From Patescibacteria group bacterium (lineage in GTDB: Bacteria > Patescibacteriota > Minisyncoccia > UBA6257 > HR35), in NCBI GenBank assembly GCA_030550735.1, contig JAUQOT010000003.1:1-28812 (forward strand): DNA of 28,812 nt, read 5' to 3'. Each line of letters begins with the position of its first letter. Within the stretch, counting starts at the first letter, position 1. The position numbers were made by a program, and so were the translations under genes. A model generated the notes under the pieces. That model was not told the DNA's origin and did no database searches. It was given only the letters and a program-made list of their open reading frames with translations. Shown piece after piece: positions 1 through 8,169 of this stretch.

Positions 1-10
1 TATGAATTTT

Positions 11-81
11 TGCGGGGTGGTGTAAGGGTAGCACGCAGGGCTCTGGACCCTGAAGTTCTGGTTCGAATCCAGACCCCGCAG
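11..81 (+). tRNA. tRNA-Gln (anticodon CTG)
   Basis: A full cloverleaf is visible. The acceptor stem TGCGGGG (11-17) pairs with CCCCGCA (74-80), with discriminator G81. The anticodon stem CAGGG/CCCTG (36-40/48-52) encloses the loop CTCTGGA, giving anticodon CTG, which reads CAG. The T stem TCTGG/CCAGA (57-61/69-73) encloses TTCGAAT. The U1-A72 pair and G73 are glutaminyl-tRNA identity features. CCA is not encoded, so a CCA-adding enzyme is needed. The promoter would lie left of the window. Confidence 0.95.
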
Positions 82-127
82 CTAAGGTATAAAAATTATC
101 TATTTTTTTTGGAAGCAAAATTTTCTA

Positions 128-235
128 TTAAACTCTTTCTATTTTTTCAACAATCTCTTTTTTCATTTTTCTTTCTAATCTTTTTCTTAATACTTCTTCA
201 GAATCGTGTTTATTAGGTAGAATGAACATTAGCAT
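128..235 (-). CDS. possible 35-residue charged small protein, unknown
   Basis: This is a short minus-strand ORF that starts with ATG at 235 and stops with TAA at 128-130. An in-frame stop lies 9 nt upstream of the ATG. After a short start (MLMFILPNKHDSEE), the rest is rich in Arg, Lys and Glu and would form an amphipathic, highly charged helix. It fills most of the otherwise empty stretch between tRNA-Gln and rpsR. A minus-strand TAAAAT (255-250) lies 14 nt upstream, head-to-head with the rpsR -10 box. I do not recognise the family. It may be a chance ORF in AT-rich DNA, so it is listed as a candidate only. Confidence 0.25.
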   Translation of the reverse strand: MLMFILPNKHDSEEVLRKRLERKMKKEIVEKIERV

Positions 236-249
236 TTTTAAATATTATT

Positions 250-264
250 ATTTTATGGTAAAAT
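250..264. promoter_or_regulatory. head-to-head -10 boxes; plus-strand promoter of rpsR
   Basis: The 15-bp sequence ATTTTATGGTAAAAT holds TAAAAT on the plus strand (259-264), preceded by an extended TGG, and TAAAAT on the minus strand (255-250), separated by 3 bp. The plus box ends 10 nt before the rpsR ATG, so the transcript would have a leader of about 0-4 nt. The same TGGTAAAAT string stands before tRNA-Leu(CAA). No good -35 is visible. This is a motif match, not a mapped promoter. Confidence 0.5.
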
Positions 265-274
265 TATTAAATAA

Positions 275-514
275 ATGGATCTAAACGAAATTATTCAAGC
301 AAAACAAGAAAAGACCTGTTATTTTTGTTCTCAGGCAGCTAAAGAGATTGATTATAAAGATGTTGAAATTTTGAAGAGATTTTTATCTGCTGGTTATAAA
401 ATTAAAAAAAGAAAATACACAGGATTATGTGCTTGGCATCAAAGAAAATTTGCCAGGGCTGTAAAAAGAGCTAGACAAATGGCTCTTTTGCCTTATTTAC
501 CTCCAATTTTTTAA
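275..514 (+). CDS. rpsR: 30S ribosomal protein bS18
   Basis: A small-subunit ribosomal protein of the platform, which in other bacteria pairs with bS6. The 79 residues match the family from end to end, including the IDYKDVEILKRFLS core and the RKFARAVKRARQMALLPY tail. It keeps the metal-binding pattern C15-x2-C18 and C52-x2-H55 seen in zinc-type bS18. The start follows a -10-like TGGTAAAAT by 10 nt and has no Shine-Dalgarno. It stands alone here, whereas in many bacteria it is linked to rpsF and ssb. Its 3' end overlaps the convergent rnhB by 18 bp. Confidence 0.96.
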   Translation: MDLNEIIQAKQEKTCYFCSQAAKEIDYKDVEILKRFLSAGYKIKKRKYTGLCAWHQRKFARAVKRARQMALLPYLPPIF

Positions 515-1162
515 ATAACTTTTTCTATGAAATTCAGTTAATCCATATTTTTTTATCATTTCTAAATGTTCTTTTGTTCCATAACCTTTATTAATTTCCC
601 ATTTGAAATAAGGATATTTTTTGCTTAATTTTTTCATATATCTATCCCTCGTTACTTTAGCGATAATCGAAGCCGCTCCTAAAGAATTAAGTATTTTTCC
701 TCCTTTTTTTATATTTAAAATTAACTTATTTTTTAAATCTAAATTGATTTTTAACCCATCAGAAATAATAATTTGAGGATCGAAGAATTTTTCTATTTTT
801 TTTATTCCTAAAATAAATGCGTTTTGAATATTTATTTTGTCAATTAATTTTGCTGAAATGAAAACTTTTTTGAAAGGAATACCAAGTTTCTTAATTAACA
901 AATATTTTTTAATTCTTTCTTCTTCTTTTAAGTCCTTCGAATCTTCAAATTTTAAGTTCTTTTTTGTTAATATTTTTATAGAAGTTTTATCGATAAAAAA
1001 ACCAGCAACCGAAAGCGGGCCAGCCAGCGAACCTCTTCCAGCTTCATCAATACTTAGAACTGTTTTAAAATTATTTACTAAAAAATGTTCAACACGCCAA
1101 TCTTTTTTGTTTTTAAGTAATTTAGGTAAAATTTTTTTGAAATGGATTTTGTTCATCTTCAT
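497..1162 (-). CDS. rnhB: ribonuclease HII
   Basis: Cleaves RNA within RNA-DNA hybrids and removes misincorporated ribonucleotides from DNA. Visible family motifs are IDEAGRG (the catalytic Asp and Glu), DSKDL, IISDG, GAASIIAKVTRDRY and KGYGTKEHL. The reading frame is open to ATG 1174 and has four candidate Met codons (1174, 1168, 1162, 1156). I chose 1162 because a minus-strand TATAAT at 1178-1173 overlaps the first ATG and ends 10 nt before 1162, the spacing seen at other starts here. Any of these starts overlaps the 5' end of the divergent dnaE (ATG 1142). The 3' end overlaps rpsR by 18 bp. Function is secure; the start is not. Confidence 0.93.
   Translation of the reverse strand: MKMNKIHFKKILPKLLKNKKDWRVEHFLVNNFKTVLSIDEAGRGSLAGPLSVAGFFIDKTSIKILTKKNLKFEDSKDLKEEERIKKYLLIKKLGIPFKKVFISAKLIDKINIQNAFILGIKKIEKFFDPQIIISDGLKINLDLKNKLILNIKKGGKILNSLGAASIIAKVTRDRYMKKLSKKYPYFKWEINKGYGTKEHLEMIKKYGLTEFHRKSYLKNWR
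1127..1132 (+). promoter_or_regulatory. -10 box of dnaE inside the rnhB coding region
   Basis: AGG-TAAAAT ends 9 nt before the dnaE ATG, predicting an almost leaderless transcript. It lies within the first codons of rnhB on the other strand. No -35 is evident. Motif match only. Confidence 0.4.
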
Positions 1163-4100
1163 GTTCATACTCATTATAGTTTATTAGACGGTCTTAACAA
1201 AATTGATAATCTTTTAGCGAGAGCCAAAGAACTTGGATATGAAGCTTTAGCTATTACTGATCATGGGAATCTTTATGGAGTTATTGAATTTTATAAAAAA
1301 GCCAAGAGCATCGACATAAAACCTATAATTGGCGTCGAGCTTTATTTAGCAAAAAGAAGTCGATTTGATAAAGTACCTAAAGTAGATTCTAAAAGTTATC
1401 ACCTAACGGTTTTAGCTGAAAATGAAGAAGGTTACCGAAACTTATTAAAATTAGTTTCTTATGCTCATCTTGAAGGTTTTTATTATAAACCTCGTGTTGA
1501 TAAAGATTTGCTTCGTAAATATAATAAGGGCTTAATCGTTCTTTCTGGTTGTCCTAATGGAGAAATACCCCAGCTTCTTTTAATTGGTGACTATGAAACA
1601 GCAAAAAAGAAAGTTTTTGAATATAAAGAAATTTTTGGCGAGAATAATTTTTATATAGAAATAAATTATCATCCTAATGTTGAAGATTCAAAAAAAGTTA
1701 AAAAGCTTTTACTTAATTTAGCAAAAGAAACAAATACGCCAATTGTTGCCACTTATGATGTTCATTATACTTTTCCAGAAGATAGTGAAATTCATGATGT
1801 GTTTTTAGCAATTCAGCAAGGAAAAGATATTGAAGAGGAAGATAGGCTTTCGATGAAAAATGATGATTTTTCTTTAGCTGACAAAAATAAAATTTTTGAA
1901 CTTTATAAGGATATTCCGGAAGCAATTGAAAATACTTTAGAAATTGCTCAAAGATGTAATTTAAATTTAGAACTTGGGGTTTATCGATATCCAAAATATC
2001 CCCTTGAAGATGGAGATGATGAATTTTATTATTTAAAAAAATTAAGCGAAGAAGGATTAAGAAAAAGAGGTTTAATTGATGATGATCAAGCAAAAGAAAG
2101 AATGAATTACGAATTAGAAGTTATCAGAAAATTAGGTTTTTCTGGTTATTTTCTTATTGTCCAAGATATTATTAATTGGGCTAAAAACCAGGGAATTTTT
2201 GTTGGACCAGGAAGAGGCTCAGCTGCTGGAAGCTTGGTTGCCTATCTTTTAGGAATAACTGAGGTTAATCCTCTTAAATATGATCTTTTTTTTGAAAGGT
2301 TTTTAAATCCGGAAAGAATTGAACCGCCCGATATTGATATCGATTTTTCTGATACCAAACGAGATTTTGTTTTTGAATATGTAAAAAGAAAATTTGGCGA
2401 AGATAGATTTGCCCAGATTATTACTTTTGGAAAAATGGCTTCAAGAGCAGCTGTTAGAGATGTAGGAAGAGCTCTTGGTTTTTCTTTTTCTTTTGTTGAT
2501 AGATTAGCAAGACTCATACCAGCAAAACTAACTTTAGAAGAAGCAGAATCTTTACCCGATATTCAAAAACTTTTAAAAGAAAATCAAAATTATCAAAGAA
2601 TTTATCAAATTGCAAAAAAATTAGAAGGGACAATTAGACATGCGTCGGTTCACGCTTGTGGTGCTATCATTACTCCTGGACCGATTTTAGACTTTGTTCC
2701 CCTTCAGAGAGCTCCTCAAGATGAAGAAAGAATAATTACTCAATATGACATGTATTCTGTTACCGAACTCGGTCTTTTAAAAATAGATTTCTTAAGTATA
2801 AGAACTTTATCAATTATTGAAGACGCTTTGAGATTAGTTAAAGAAAATCATCAAAGGGAAATTAAAATTGACGAAGAGATGAAAGATATTAATGTTTATA
2901 AAACCCTTGAAGAAGGAAGAACAATTGGTGTTTTTCAACTCGAAAGCAGAGGAATGACAAATGCCTTAAGATTGATTAAACCGCGAAGCATTGAAGAACT
3001 TTCAGCGGTTATTGCTTTATATCGTCCAGGTCCAGTTAAACTTATCCCATCATATGCTCGAAGAAAATTTGGAAAGGAAGAAATTACCTATCTTCATCCT
3101 CGACTTGAACCGATTCTTAAACCAACTTATGGAATTCTTATCTATCAAGAGCAACTTATGAGAATTGCAAGAGATTTAGCTAATTTTAGTGGTGGTGAAG
3201 CTGATACTCTAAGAAAAGCTGTTGGAAAGAAAAAAGTTGATCTTCTTCAAAAACTAAAAGAAAAACTTATTAAAGGAATGATAGAAAATGGTATAGATGA
3301 AAGCGCCGCTCTTAAAATTTGGGAATTAATAGAACCATTTGGAGAATATGGTTTTAATAAGAGTCATAGTGTTTGTTATGCTATTTTAGCTTATATTACA
3401 GGTTATATTAAAACCTATTTTCCGATAGAATTTTTAACTGCTTGTTTAATTCACGAAGGTCACGATCCAGATAAAATTTATCTTTATTTAAAAGAAGCAC
3501 AAAATTATGGTTTTAAAATTTTGCCACCAGATATTAATGAAAGCAATTTTGAATTTACAATTGTTAATTCTTCAACAATCCGTTTTGGTTTAGGAGGAAT
3601 TAAAAATGTTGGCGTGCCTCTTATTAAAGCAATTGAAGAAGAAAGAAAAAATCATGGACCATTTAAATCACTTGCTGATTTTTTGCAAAGAGTTAAACAT
3701 AAAGATCTTAATAAAAAATCATTGGAAAGTTTAATAAAAGCAGGTGTTTTTGATCGTTTTCATTCACGGGAAGTTCTTATTTCTAATCTAGAATTAATTA
3801 TTGAATATTTAAATAAAACAAGAAATTTTATTGGAGGTAAAAGTTTGTTTAGTTCAAAAAATAACGATCTTATTTTGAATCGATCTTTGCCAATAAGCAA
3901 AAGAGAAATTTACTTCTATGAAAAAGAACTTTTGGGTATCTATCTTTCAGGACATCCTTTCGAAGAATATGCTCCACTTTTAAATAATAAAGTAAAAAAA
4001 ATAAAAGAAATTTTAGGACTTAAAGACAAAATGAAAGTTTCTTTTGCTGGTGTTTTAAATAATATTGAAAGAAAAATTAACAAAAACAAAAAACCCTTTG

Positions 4101-4327
4101 CTTATTTAGAAATTGAAGATCTTACTGGTTCAATTGAGGTTCTCTTATTACCAGAAGTTTATGAAAACGTATTTGAAATTTTAAAAGAGGGAAATATTTA
4201 TTTTTTGATAGGCGATGTAGATATAAAAGGTGAAGAAAATATTGTTATTGGTGAGACATTATCAGATATAACAGATTTACCTTCTAAAAAACAGAAACAA
4301 ATTAAATTAAATAATCAACAAAAATGA
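1142..4327 (+). CDS. dnaE: DNA polymerase III alpha subunit, DnaE type
   Basis: The replicative DNA polymerase catalytic subunit. The N-terminal PHP domain begins with FVHLHVHTHYSLLDG, continues with AITDHGNLYG and GVELYLA, and includes ATYDVHY. Its metal-binding histidines look intact, so a proofreading or phosphatase role is possible. The palm carries GPGRGSAAGSLVAYLLGIT and the catalytic aspartates in PPDIDIDFSD. GVFQLES, helix-hairpin-helix and C-terminal OB-fold segments (FAGVLNNIERK onward) follow. At 1061 residues it is somewhat shorter than E. coli DnaE (1160), mainly at the C-terminal end that carries the tau-binding region in E. coli. ATG 1142 is favoured because family members begin M-x-FVHLHVHT. 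It stops with TGA and overlaps thpR by 4 nt (ATGA). Confidence 0.97.
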   Translation: MDFVHLHVHTHYSLLDGLNKIDNLLARAKELGYEALAITDHGNLYGVIEFYKKAKSIDIKPIIGVELYLAKRSRFDKVPKVDSKSYHLTVLAENEEGYRNLLKLVSYAHLEGFYYKPRVDKDLLRKYNKGLIVLSGCPNGEIPQLLLIGDYETAKKKVFEYKEIFGENNFYIEINYHPNVEDSKKVKKLLLNLAKETNTPIVATYDVHYTFPEDSEIHDVFLAIQQGKDIEEEDRLSMKNDDFSLADKNKIFELYKDIPEAIENTLEIAQRCNLNLELGVYRYPKYPLEDGDDEFYYLKKLSEEGLRKRGLIDDDQAKERMNYELEVIRKLGFSGYFLIVQDIINWAKNQGIFVGPGRGSAAGSLVAYLLGITEVNPLKYDLFFERFLNPERIEPPDIDIDFSDTKRDFVFEYVKRKFGEDRFAQIITFGKMASRAAVRDVGRALGFSFSFVDRLARLIPAKLTLEEAESLPDIQKLLKENQNYQRIYQIAKKLEGTIRHASVHACGAIITPGPILDFVPLQRAPQDEERIITQYDMYSVTELGLLKIDFLSIRTLSIIEDALRLVKENHQREIKIDEEMKDINVYKTLEEGRTIGVFQLESRGMTNALRLIKPRSIEELSAVIALYRPGPVKLIPSYARRKFGKEEITYLHPRLEPILKPTYGILIYQEQLMRIARDLANFSGGEADTLRKAVGKKKVDLLQKLKEKLIKGMIENGIDESAALKIWELIEPFGEYGFNKSHSVCYAILAYITGYIKTYFPIEFLTACLIHEGHDPDKIYLYLKEAQNYGFKILPPDINESNFEFTIVNSSTIRFGLGGIKNVGVPLIKAIEEERKNHGPFKSLADFLQRVKHKDLNKKSLESLIKAGVFDRFHSREVLISNLELIIEYLNKTRNFIGGKSLFSSKNNDLILNRSLPISKREIYFYEKELLGIYLSGHPFEEYAPLLNNKVKKIKEILGLKDKMKVSFAGVLNNIERKINKNKKPFAYLEIEDLTGSIEVLLLPEVYENVFEILKEGNIYFLIGDVDIKGEENIVIGETLSDITDLPSKKQKQIKLNNQQK
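1173..1178 (-). promoter_or_regulatory. -10 box of rnhB inside the dnaE coding region
   Basis: The minus strand reads TATAAT at 1178-1173, inside dnaE codons 11-13. It predicts transcription starting near 1166 and running left over the dnaE start codon. It faces the dnaE -10 box 40 bp away. Confidence 0.35.
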
Positions 4328-4893
4328 AACTCAGACTTTTTATTGCCTTTCCTCTGACTTATGGTTTAAAAAAGAAAATTGGGAATTTAGAAGAAGAAAT
4401 TGACAATAAATTAAAAACAAAAATTAATTGGATACCCCTTGATTCTCTTCATTTAACTATTCTTTTTTTAGGACATATAGTTTTTGAAGATTATTTAAAA
4501 ATTGAAAAAATTTTTGATGAATTTCCTTGGGGGTATTCAGAATTTAAAAAACCATTTTTTTTAAAAATAAAAAAAATCGATTTTGCTCCGCCCGGAAAAA
4601 ATTTTATGATATGGTTATATTTAGAAAAAGATGATCGACTTGAAAGACTTAAAAAAATTTTTGAAGAAAAGTTAAATGGTGAAAAAATTAATTATAAAAG
4701 AGAAGAAAGAGACTTTTTGCCTCATATCAATCTTTGTCGATTAAAAAATAAAATAAACCAACAAATTAAAAAGGATCTTAATTGGTCAGTTGTTTTTAAC
4801 AAAATAGTTCTTTTTGAATCGTTTTTAAAAAAAACGGGAGCAGAATATGAACCCAAAAAAATATTGGAATTAGAAGGAAAAGAGGAAAATTAA
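4324..4893 (+). CDS. thpR: 2H phosphoesterase, RNA 2',3'-cyclic phosphodiesterase (2'-5' RNA ligase family)
   Basis: A member of the 2H family, which opens 2',3'-cyclic phosphates in RNA and in vitro joins tRNA halves by 2'-5' bonds. The start RLFIAFPL is typical. The first catalytic motif is H43-L-T45 in SLHLTILFLGH. The second is H134-I-N136 in FLPHINLCRL, where most members have HxT or HxS. Length (189 aa) is normal. The ATG overlaps the dnaE stop (ATGA), suggesting translational coupling. The physiological substrate is unknown, and the link with dnaE may be only operonic. Confidence 0.85.
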   Translation: MKLRLFIAFPLTYGLKKKIGNLEEEIDNKLKTKINWIPLDSLHLTILFLGHIVFEDYLKIEKIFDEFPWGYSEFKKPFFLKIKKIDFAPPGKNFMIWLYLEKDDRLERLKKIFEEKLNGEKINYKREERDFLPHINLCRLKNKINQQIKKDLNWSVVFNKIVLFESFLKKTGAEYEPKKILELEGKEEN

Positions 4894-4898
4894 TAATA

Positions 4899-4907
4899 TG
4901 GTAAAAT
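4899..4907 (+). promoter_or_regulatory. extended -10 promoter of tRNA-Leu(CAA)
   Basis: TGGTAAAAT, identical to the rpsR element, lies 12 nt before the first tRNA base, in the 26-nt gap after thpR. It predicts a 5' leader of about 5 nt for RNase P to remove. Confidence 0.5.
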
Positions 4908-4919
4908 TTTTTATGAAAC

Positions 4920-5003
4920 GCCCGGGTGGCGGAAATGGTAGACGCAGGAGACTCAAAATCTCCCGCCCTTCGGGGCGTGTGGGTTCGAATCCCACCCCGG
5001 GCA
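4920..5003 (+). tRNA. tRNA-Leu (anticodon CAA)
   Basis: A class II tRNA with a long variable arm. The acceptor GCCCGGG (4920-4926) pairs with CCCGGGC (4996-5002), discriminator A5003. The anticodon stem GGAGA/TCTCC encloses CTCAAAA, giving anticodon CAA, which reads TTG. The variable arm is CGCCC-TTCG-GGGCG. The T loop is TTCGAAT. CCA is not encoded. It has its own promoter-like element just upstream. Confidence 0.96.
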
Positions 5004-5031
5004 AAGTATTTAAAAAACCATTGATTGTATG

Positions 5032-5065
5032 TTATAATTTTAATTAGTTTATAATTTTAATTAGT
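5032..5065 (+). promoter_or_regulatory. perfect 17-bp tandem repeat with two TATAAT boxes, promoter region of the rpsL operon
   Basis: The unit TTATAATTTTAATTAGT occurs twice without a gap (5032-5048 and 5049-5065). Each copy contains TATAAT (5033-5038 and 5050-5055). The first is also preceded by TG to make the extended element TGTTATAAT. Initiation would give leaders of about 38-55 nt, which are T-rich and lack a Shine-Dalgarno. It could be a duplicated promoter or paired operator half-sites. Confidence 0.55.
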
Positions 5066-5099
5066 CTCGTTTATATTATTTTTTTATTTTTCACAAAAA

Positions 5100-5513
5100 A
5101 TGCCAACAATTAATCAACTAGTAAGAAAAGGTAGAACAAAAAGAAAATTTAAGATAAAAGCAAAGGCATTGCTTTATAATTATAATTCTCTTAGAAGAAA
5201 ACTTTACTATGCTCCAGCACCTTTTAAGAAAGGTGTTTGTATTAGAGTTTACACCATGACACCCAAAAAACCTAATTCCGCTTTAAGAAAAGTTGCTAAA
5301 GTAAGATTATCTAACGGAATTGAGGTTACAGCTTATATTCCCGGAATAGGACATAATCTTCAGGAACACTCAATTGTTTTAGTAAGAGGAGGAAGAGTCA
5401 AAGATCTTCCTGGAGTTAGATATCATATTGTTAGAGGTGTTTACGATGCAGCTGGTGTTGAAGGTAGAAGACAAGGTAGGTCGCTTTACGGAACTAAAAA
5501 ACCTAAAGAATAA
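5100..5513 (+). CDS. rpsL: 30S ribosomal protein uS12
   Basis: A decoding-centre protein of the small subunit. The family signature runs from [12 protein letters not shown] through [33 protein letters not shown] and [18 protein letters not shown] to [12 protein letters not shown]. Lysines equivalent to the streptomycin-relevant positions (in TPKKPNS and RVKDLPG) are present. It is 137 residues against about 124 in E. coli. The extra residues sit before [10 protein letters not shown] (about residues 24-46), a feature I associate with Parcubacteria. It is the first gene of the str operon, and its stop overlaps the rpsG start by one base (TAATG). Confidence 0.97.
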   Translation: MPTINQLVRKGRTKRKFKIKAKALLYNYNSLRRKLYYAPAPFKKGVCIRVYTMTPKKPNSALRKVAKVRLSNGIEVTAYIPGIGHNLQEHSIVLVRGGRVKDLPGVRYHIVRGVYDAAGVEGRRQGRSLYGTKKPKE

Positions 5514-6010
5514 TGCCTAGACGAAGAATTAAAATTGAAAGACATTGGGATCCTGATCCTGTTTATAATAGTGTTTTAGTTACAAGATTTATTAATAATT
5601 TGATGCGTGACGGAAAAAAGACTAAAGCTCAAAAAATTTTTTATACAGCGATGAAAATTATTGAAGAAAAAACAAAACAAGAACCTTTTAAAGTTTTTCA
5701 AAACGCCATTAAAAATGTAGCTCCTCTTTTAGAGGTTTGGCCAAGAAGGGTTGGTGGAGCTACTTTTATGGTTCCAAGACAAGTTCGAGCCGAAAGAAGG
5801 ATTTCTAAAGCAATTAAATGGATTATTGAAGCAGCAAGAAACAAAAAAGGTAAACCCATGTTTCAAAAATTAGCTGAAGAAATTATTTTAGCAGCCAATG
5901 AAGAAGGAGATGCTTATAAGAAAAAGATGGAAATACATAAATTAGCAGAAATTAATAAAGCTTTTGCTCATTTCGGTTGGTGGAATCGGAAAAAACCTCC
6001 ACAAGAATAA
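5513..6010 (+). CDS. rpsG: 30S ribosomal protein uS7
   Basis: Nucleates assembly of the 30S head and contacts mRNA and E-site tRNA. The start [20 protein letters not shown] is followed by LVTRFINNLMRDGKKTKAQKIFY, AIKNVAPLLEVWPRRVGGATFMVP and the FAHFGWW tail, which are all family hallmarks. The 165-residue length is normal. It is translationally coupled to rpsL through TAATG and followed after 29 nt by fusA, the classic str order. No Shine-Dalgarno is seen. Confidence 0.97.
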   Translation: MPRRRIKIERHWDPDPVYNSVLVTRFINNLMRDGKKTKAQKIFYTAMKIIEEKTKQEPFKVFQNAIKNVAPLLEVWPRRVGGATFMVPRQVRAERRISKAIKWIIEAARNKKGKPMFQKLAEEIILAANEEGDAYKKKMEIHKLAEINKAFAHFGWWNRKKPPQE

Positions 6011-6039
6011 AAGTCAAAAATTAATGTTTTTTCAAGAAA

Positions 6040-8169
6040 ATGCCCCGATTATATCCTATTGAAAAAACAAGAAATATAGGAATAATAGCTCATATTGATG
6101 CTGGAAAAACAACCACAACAGAAAGGATTTTATATTACACTGGAATTTCTCATAAAATTGGTGAAGTTCATGAAGGAACAACGGTAACTGATTGGATGCC
6201 CCAAGAAAGAGAAAGAGGAATCACTATTACTGCAGCTGCCGTTACTTGTTTTTGGACTCAAAGTTATCTAAAACAAGCAGAAACTCGAGAAGAAAGAATT
6301 AAAGGAGAATACAAAATTAATATTATCGATACCCCTGGTCATGTTGATTTTACAGCTGAAGTTGAAAGGTCCCTTCGAGTTCTAGATGGAGCAGTAGTTA
6401 TTTTTGATGCTGTTCAGGGAGTTGAAGCTCAGTCAGAAACAGTTTGGCACCAAGCTGATAAATATAATGTTCCTAGATTATGTTTTATTAATAAAATAGA
6501 TAAAATTGGAGCCAATTTTGAAGATGCTCTTAGTTCAATTCACCAAAAACTAACAAAAAATGCTGTTCCTGTGGTAATACCTATAGGTCAGGAAGATAGT
6601 TTTTGTGGGGTAATTGACTTAATTTCAATGAAGGAAGTATATTTTGAAGGAGAAAAAGGTGAAAAAGTAGTTTACAAAGAAATAGAAGAGAGCCGAAAAG
6701 AAGAAGCTTTGAAGTGGCGAAATTATATGTTAGAAAAATTAGCTGAAAGTGATTATGAATTTATGGATAAATATTTTAAAGAAAATTTTAACGAAAATGA
6801 TATTCGAACAGCTATTAGAAGAGCTTGTCTCAAATATCTTTTCATTCCAGTTTATGTAGGTTCTTCTCTTAAAAACAAAGGTGTTCAACTTCTTTTAGAT
6901 GGAGTTGTTGATTTTTTACCTTCGCCAGTCGATCTTCCACCAGTAAAGGGCATTAATATTTTTACTGGCGAAGAAGTAATTCGTTATCCTAAAGATGAAG
7001 AACCATTTTGTGCTTTGATTTTTAAAATAATGATTGATCCTCATGTTGGAACTCTTTCTTATTTTAGAATCTATTCGGGAACACTGAAATCAGGAACAAC
7101 TGTTTTAAACACAACAAACGGAGAAACATATAGAATCGGAAGAATTGCAAGAATGCATGCTAATCATCGCGAAGAAGTTGATGAAATGTTTGCTGGGGAT
7201 ATAGGAGCTATCATTGGAGGTAAAGACTTAAAAACAGGTGATACAATTTGTGATCCTAAACATCCAATTCAGTTAGAAAGGATTCAGTTTGCTGAGCCAG
7301 TAGTTTGGATGAGGGTTGAACCAAAAACCAAGCAGGATCAAGAGAAAATGGGAGTCGCTCTTAAAGCTTTAGCCGATGAAGATCCTACTTTCAGAGTAAC
7401 GGTTAATCCTGAAACTGGTGATACTCTTATAGGAGGTATGGGAGAACTTCAATTGGAAATTATGGTTGATCGATTAAAGAGAGAATTTAAAGTTGAAGTC
7501 AATGTTGGAAAACCACAAGTTGCTTATAAAGAAACTATCACCATACCAGTTGAAAGTGTTGAAGGAAAATATATTCGCCAAAGTGGTGGTCGAGGTCAAT
7601 ACGGACATGTCGTTATTAAACTTGAACCTTTAGAAAGAGGTAAAGGTTTTGAATTTGTTAACGCCATTAAAGGTGGTATTATCCCTGATAATTTTATTCC
7701 CGCTGTTGAGAAAGGAATTAAAGAAGCAATGGAGAAAGGAGTTATTGCTGGTTATCCTGTAACTGATATAAAAGTCATCCTTTATGATGGTTCCTATCAT
7801 GAAGTTGATTCGTCTGATTTAGCTTTTAAAATTGCCGGAGCCATCGCTCTTCAAGAAGGAGTTAAACAGGGAAATCCGGTTCTTCTTGAACCTATTATGA
7901 ATTTAGAGGTTACTGTTCCCGAAGAATTTGTTGGCGATGTAACTGGTGACCTTTCTTCAAGAAGAGCTAAAATTGAAGAAGTAGAAGATAGGGGTTATGC
8001 TAAAGTTATTAAAGCTAAAGTTCCACTTGCTGAACTTTTTGGTTATGCAACAATTTTAAGATCTCTTACTCAAGGAAGAGGTTATTTTTATCAAGAATTT
8101 TCTCATTATGAAATTGTTCCTCAACAAATTAGAGAACAAATAATTCAAACAAGAGTTAATGTTAAATAA
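6040..8169 (+). CDS. fusA: translation elongation factor G
   Basis: The GTPase that drives translocation and, with RRF, ribosome recycling. The P-loop AHIDAGKT spans residues 17-24, followed by the switch I region [17 protein letters not shown] and NKID. Domain IV carries [10 protein letters not shown], and the end has [19 protein letters not shown]. The 709-residue length is usual. A short insertion ([18 protein letters not shown]) lies between switch I and DTPGH. tufA does not follow as in many str operons. Instead the last 11 nt overlap a pilin-like gene. Confidence 0.97.
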   Translation: MPRLYPIEKTRNIGIIAHIDAGKTTTTERILYYTGISHKIGEVHEGTTVTDWMPQERERGITITAAAVTCFWTQSYLKQAETREERIKGEYKINIIDTPGHVDFTAEVERSLRVLDGAVVIFDAVQGVEAQSETVWHQADKYNVPRLCFINKIDKIGANFEDALSSIHQKLTKNAVPVVIPIGQEDSFCGVIDLISMKEVYFEGEKGEKVVYKEIEESRKEEALKWRNYMLEKLAESDYEFMDKYFKENFNENDIRTAIRRACLKYLFIPVYVGSSLKNKGVQLLLDGVVDFLPSPVDLPPVKGINIFTGEEVIRYPKDEEPFCALIFKIMIDPHVGTLSYFRIYSGTLKSGTTVLNTTNGETYRIGRIARMHANHREEVDEMFAGDIGAIIGGKDLKTGDTICDPKHPIQLERIQFAEPVVWMRVEPKTKQDQEKMGVALKALADEDPTFRVTVNPETGDTLIGGMGELQLEIMVDRLKREFKVEVNVGKPQVAYKETITIPVESVEGKYIRQSGGRGQYGHVVIKLEPLERGKGFEFVNAIKGGIIPDNFIPAVEKGIKEAMEKGVIAGYPVTDIKVILYDGSYHEVDSSDLAFKIAGAIALQEGVKQGNPVLLEPIMNLEVTVPEEFVGDVTGDLSSRRAKIEEVEDRGYAKVIKAKVPLAELFGYATILRSLTQGRGYFYQEFSHYEIVPQQIREQIIQTRVNVK

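Noticed and set aside
82..127. T-rich stretch after tRNA-Gln as an intrinsic terminator
   Set aside because: A T run is present but no GC-rich stem stands directly before it apart from the tRNA itself.
10..216. Plus-strand open frame starting in tRNA-Gln
   Set aside because: Its first 70 bases are tRNA sequence and the rest is a low-complexity Phe/Leu run from T-rich DNA; not a gene.
837..1187. Plus-strand frame opposite rnhB
   Set aside because: Antisense shadow of RNase HII, whose catalytic motifs are intact on the minus strand.
1713..2517. Two minus-strand frames inside dnaE (1713-2093 and 2242-2517)
   Set aside because: Shadows of the dnaE reading frame with no recognisable protein features.
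4960..4980. GC-rich hairpin CGCCC-TTCG-GGGCG as a terminator
   Set aside because: It is the variable arm of tRNA-Leu(CAA) and is not followed by a T run.
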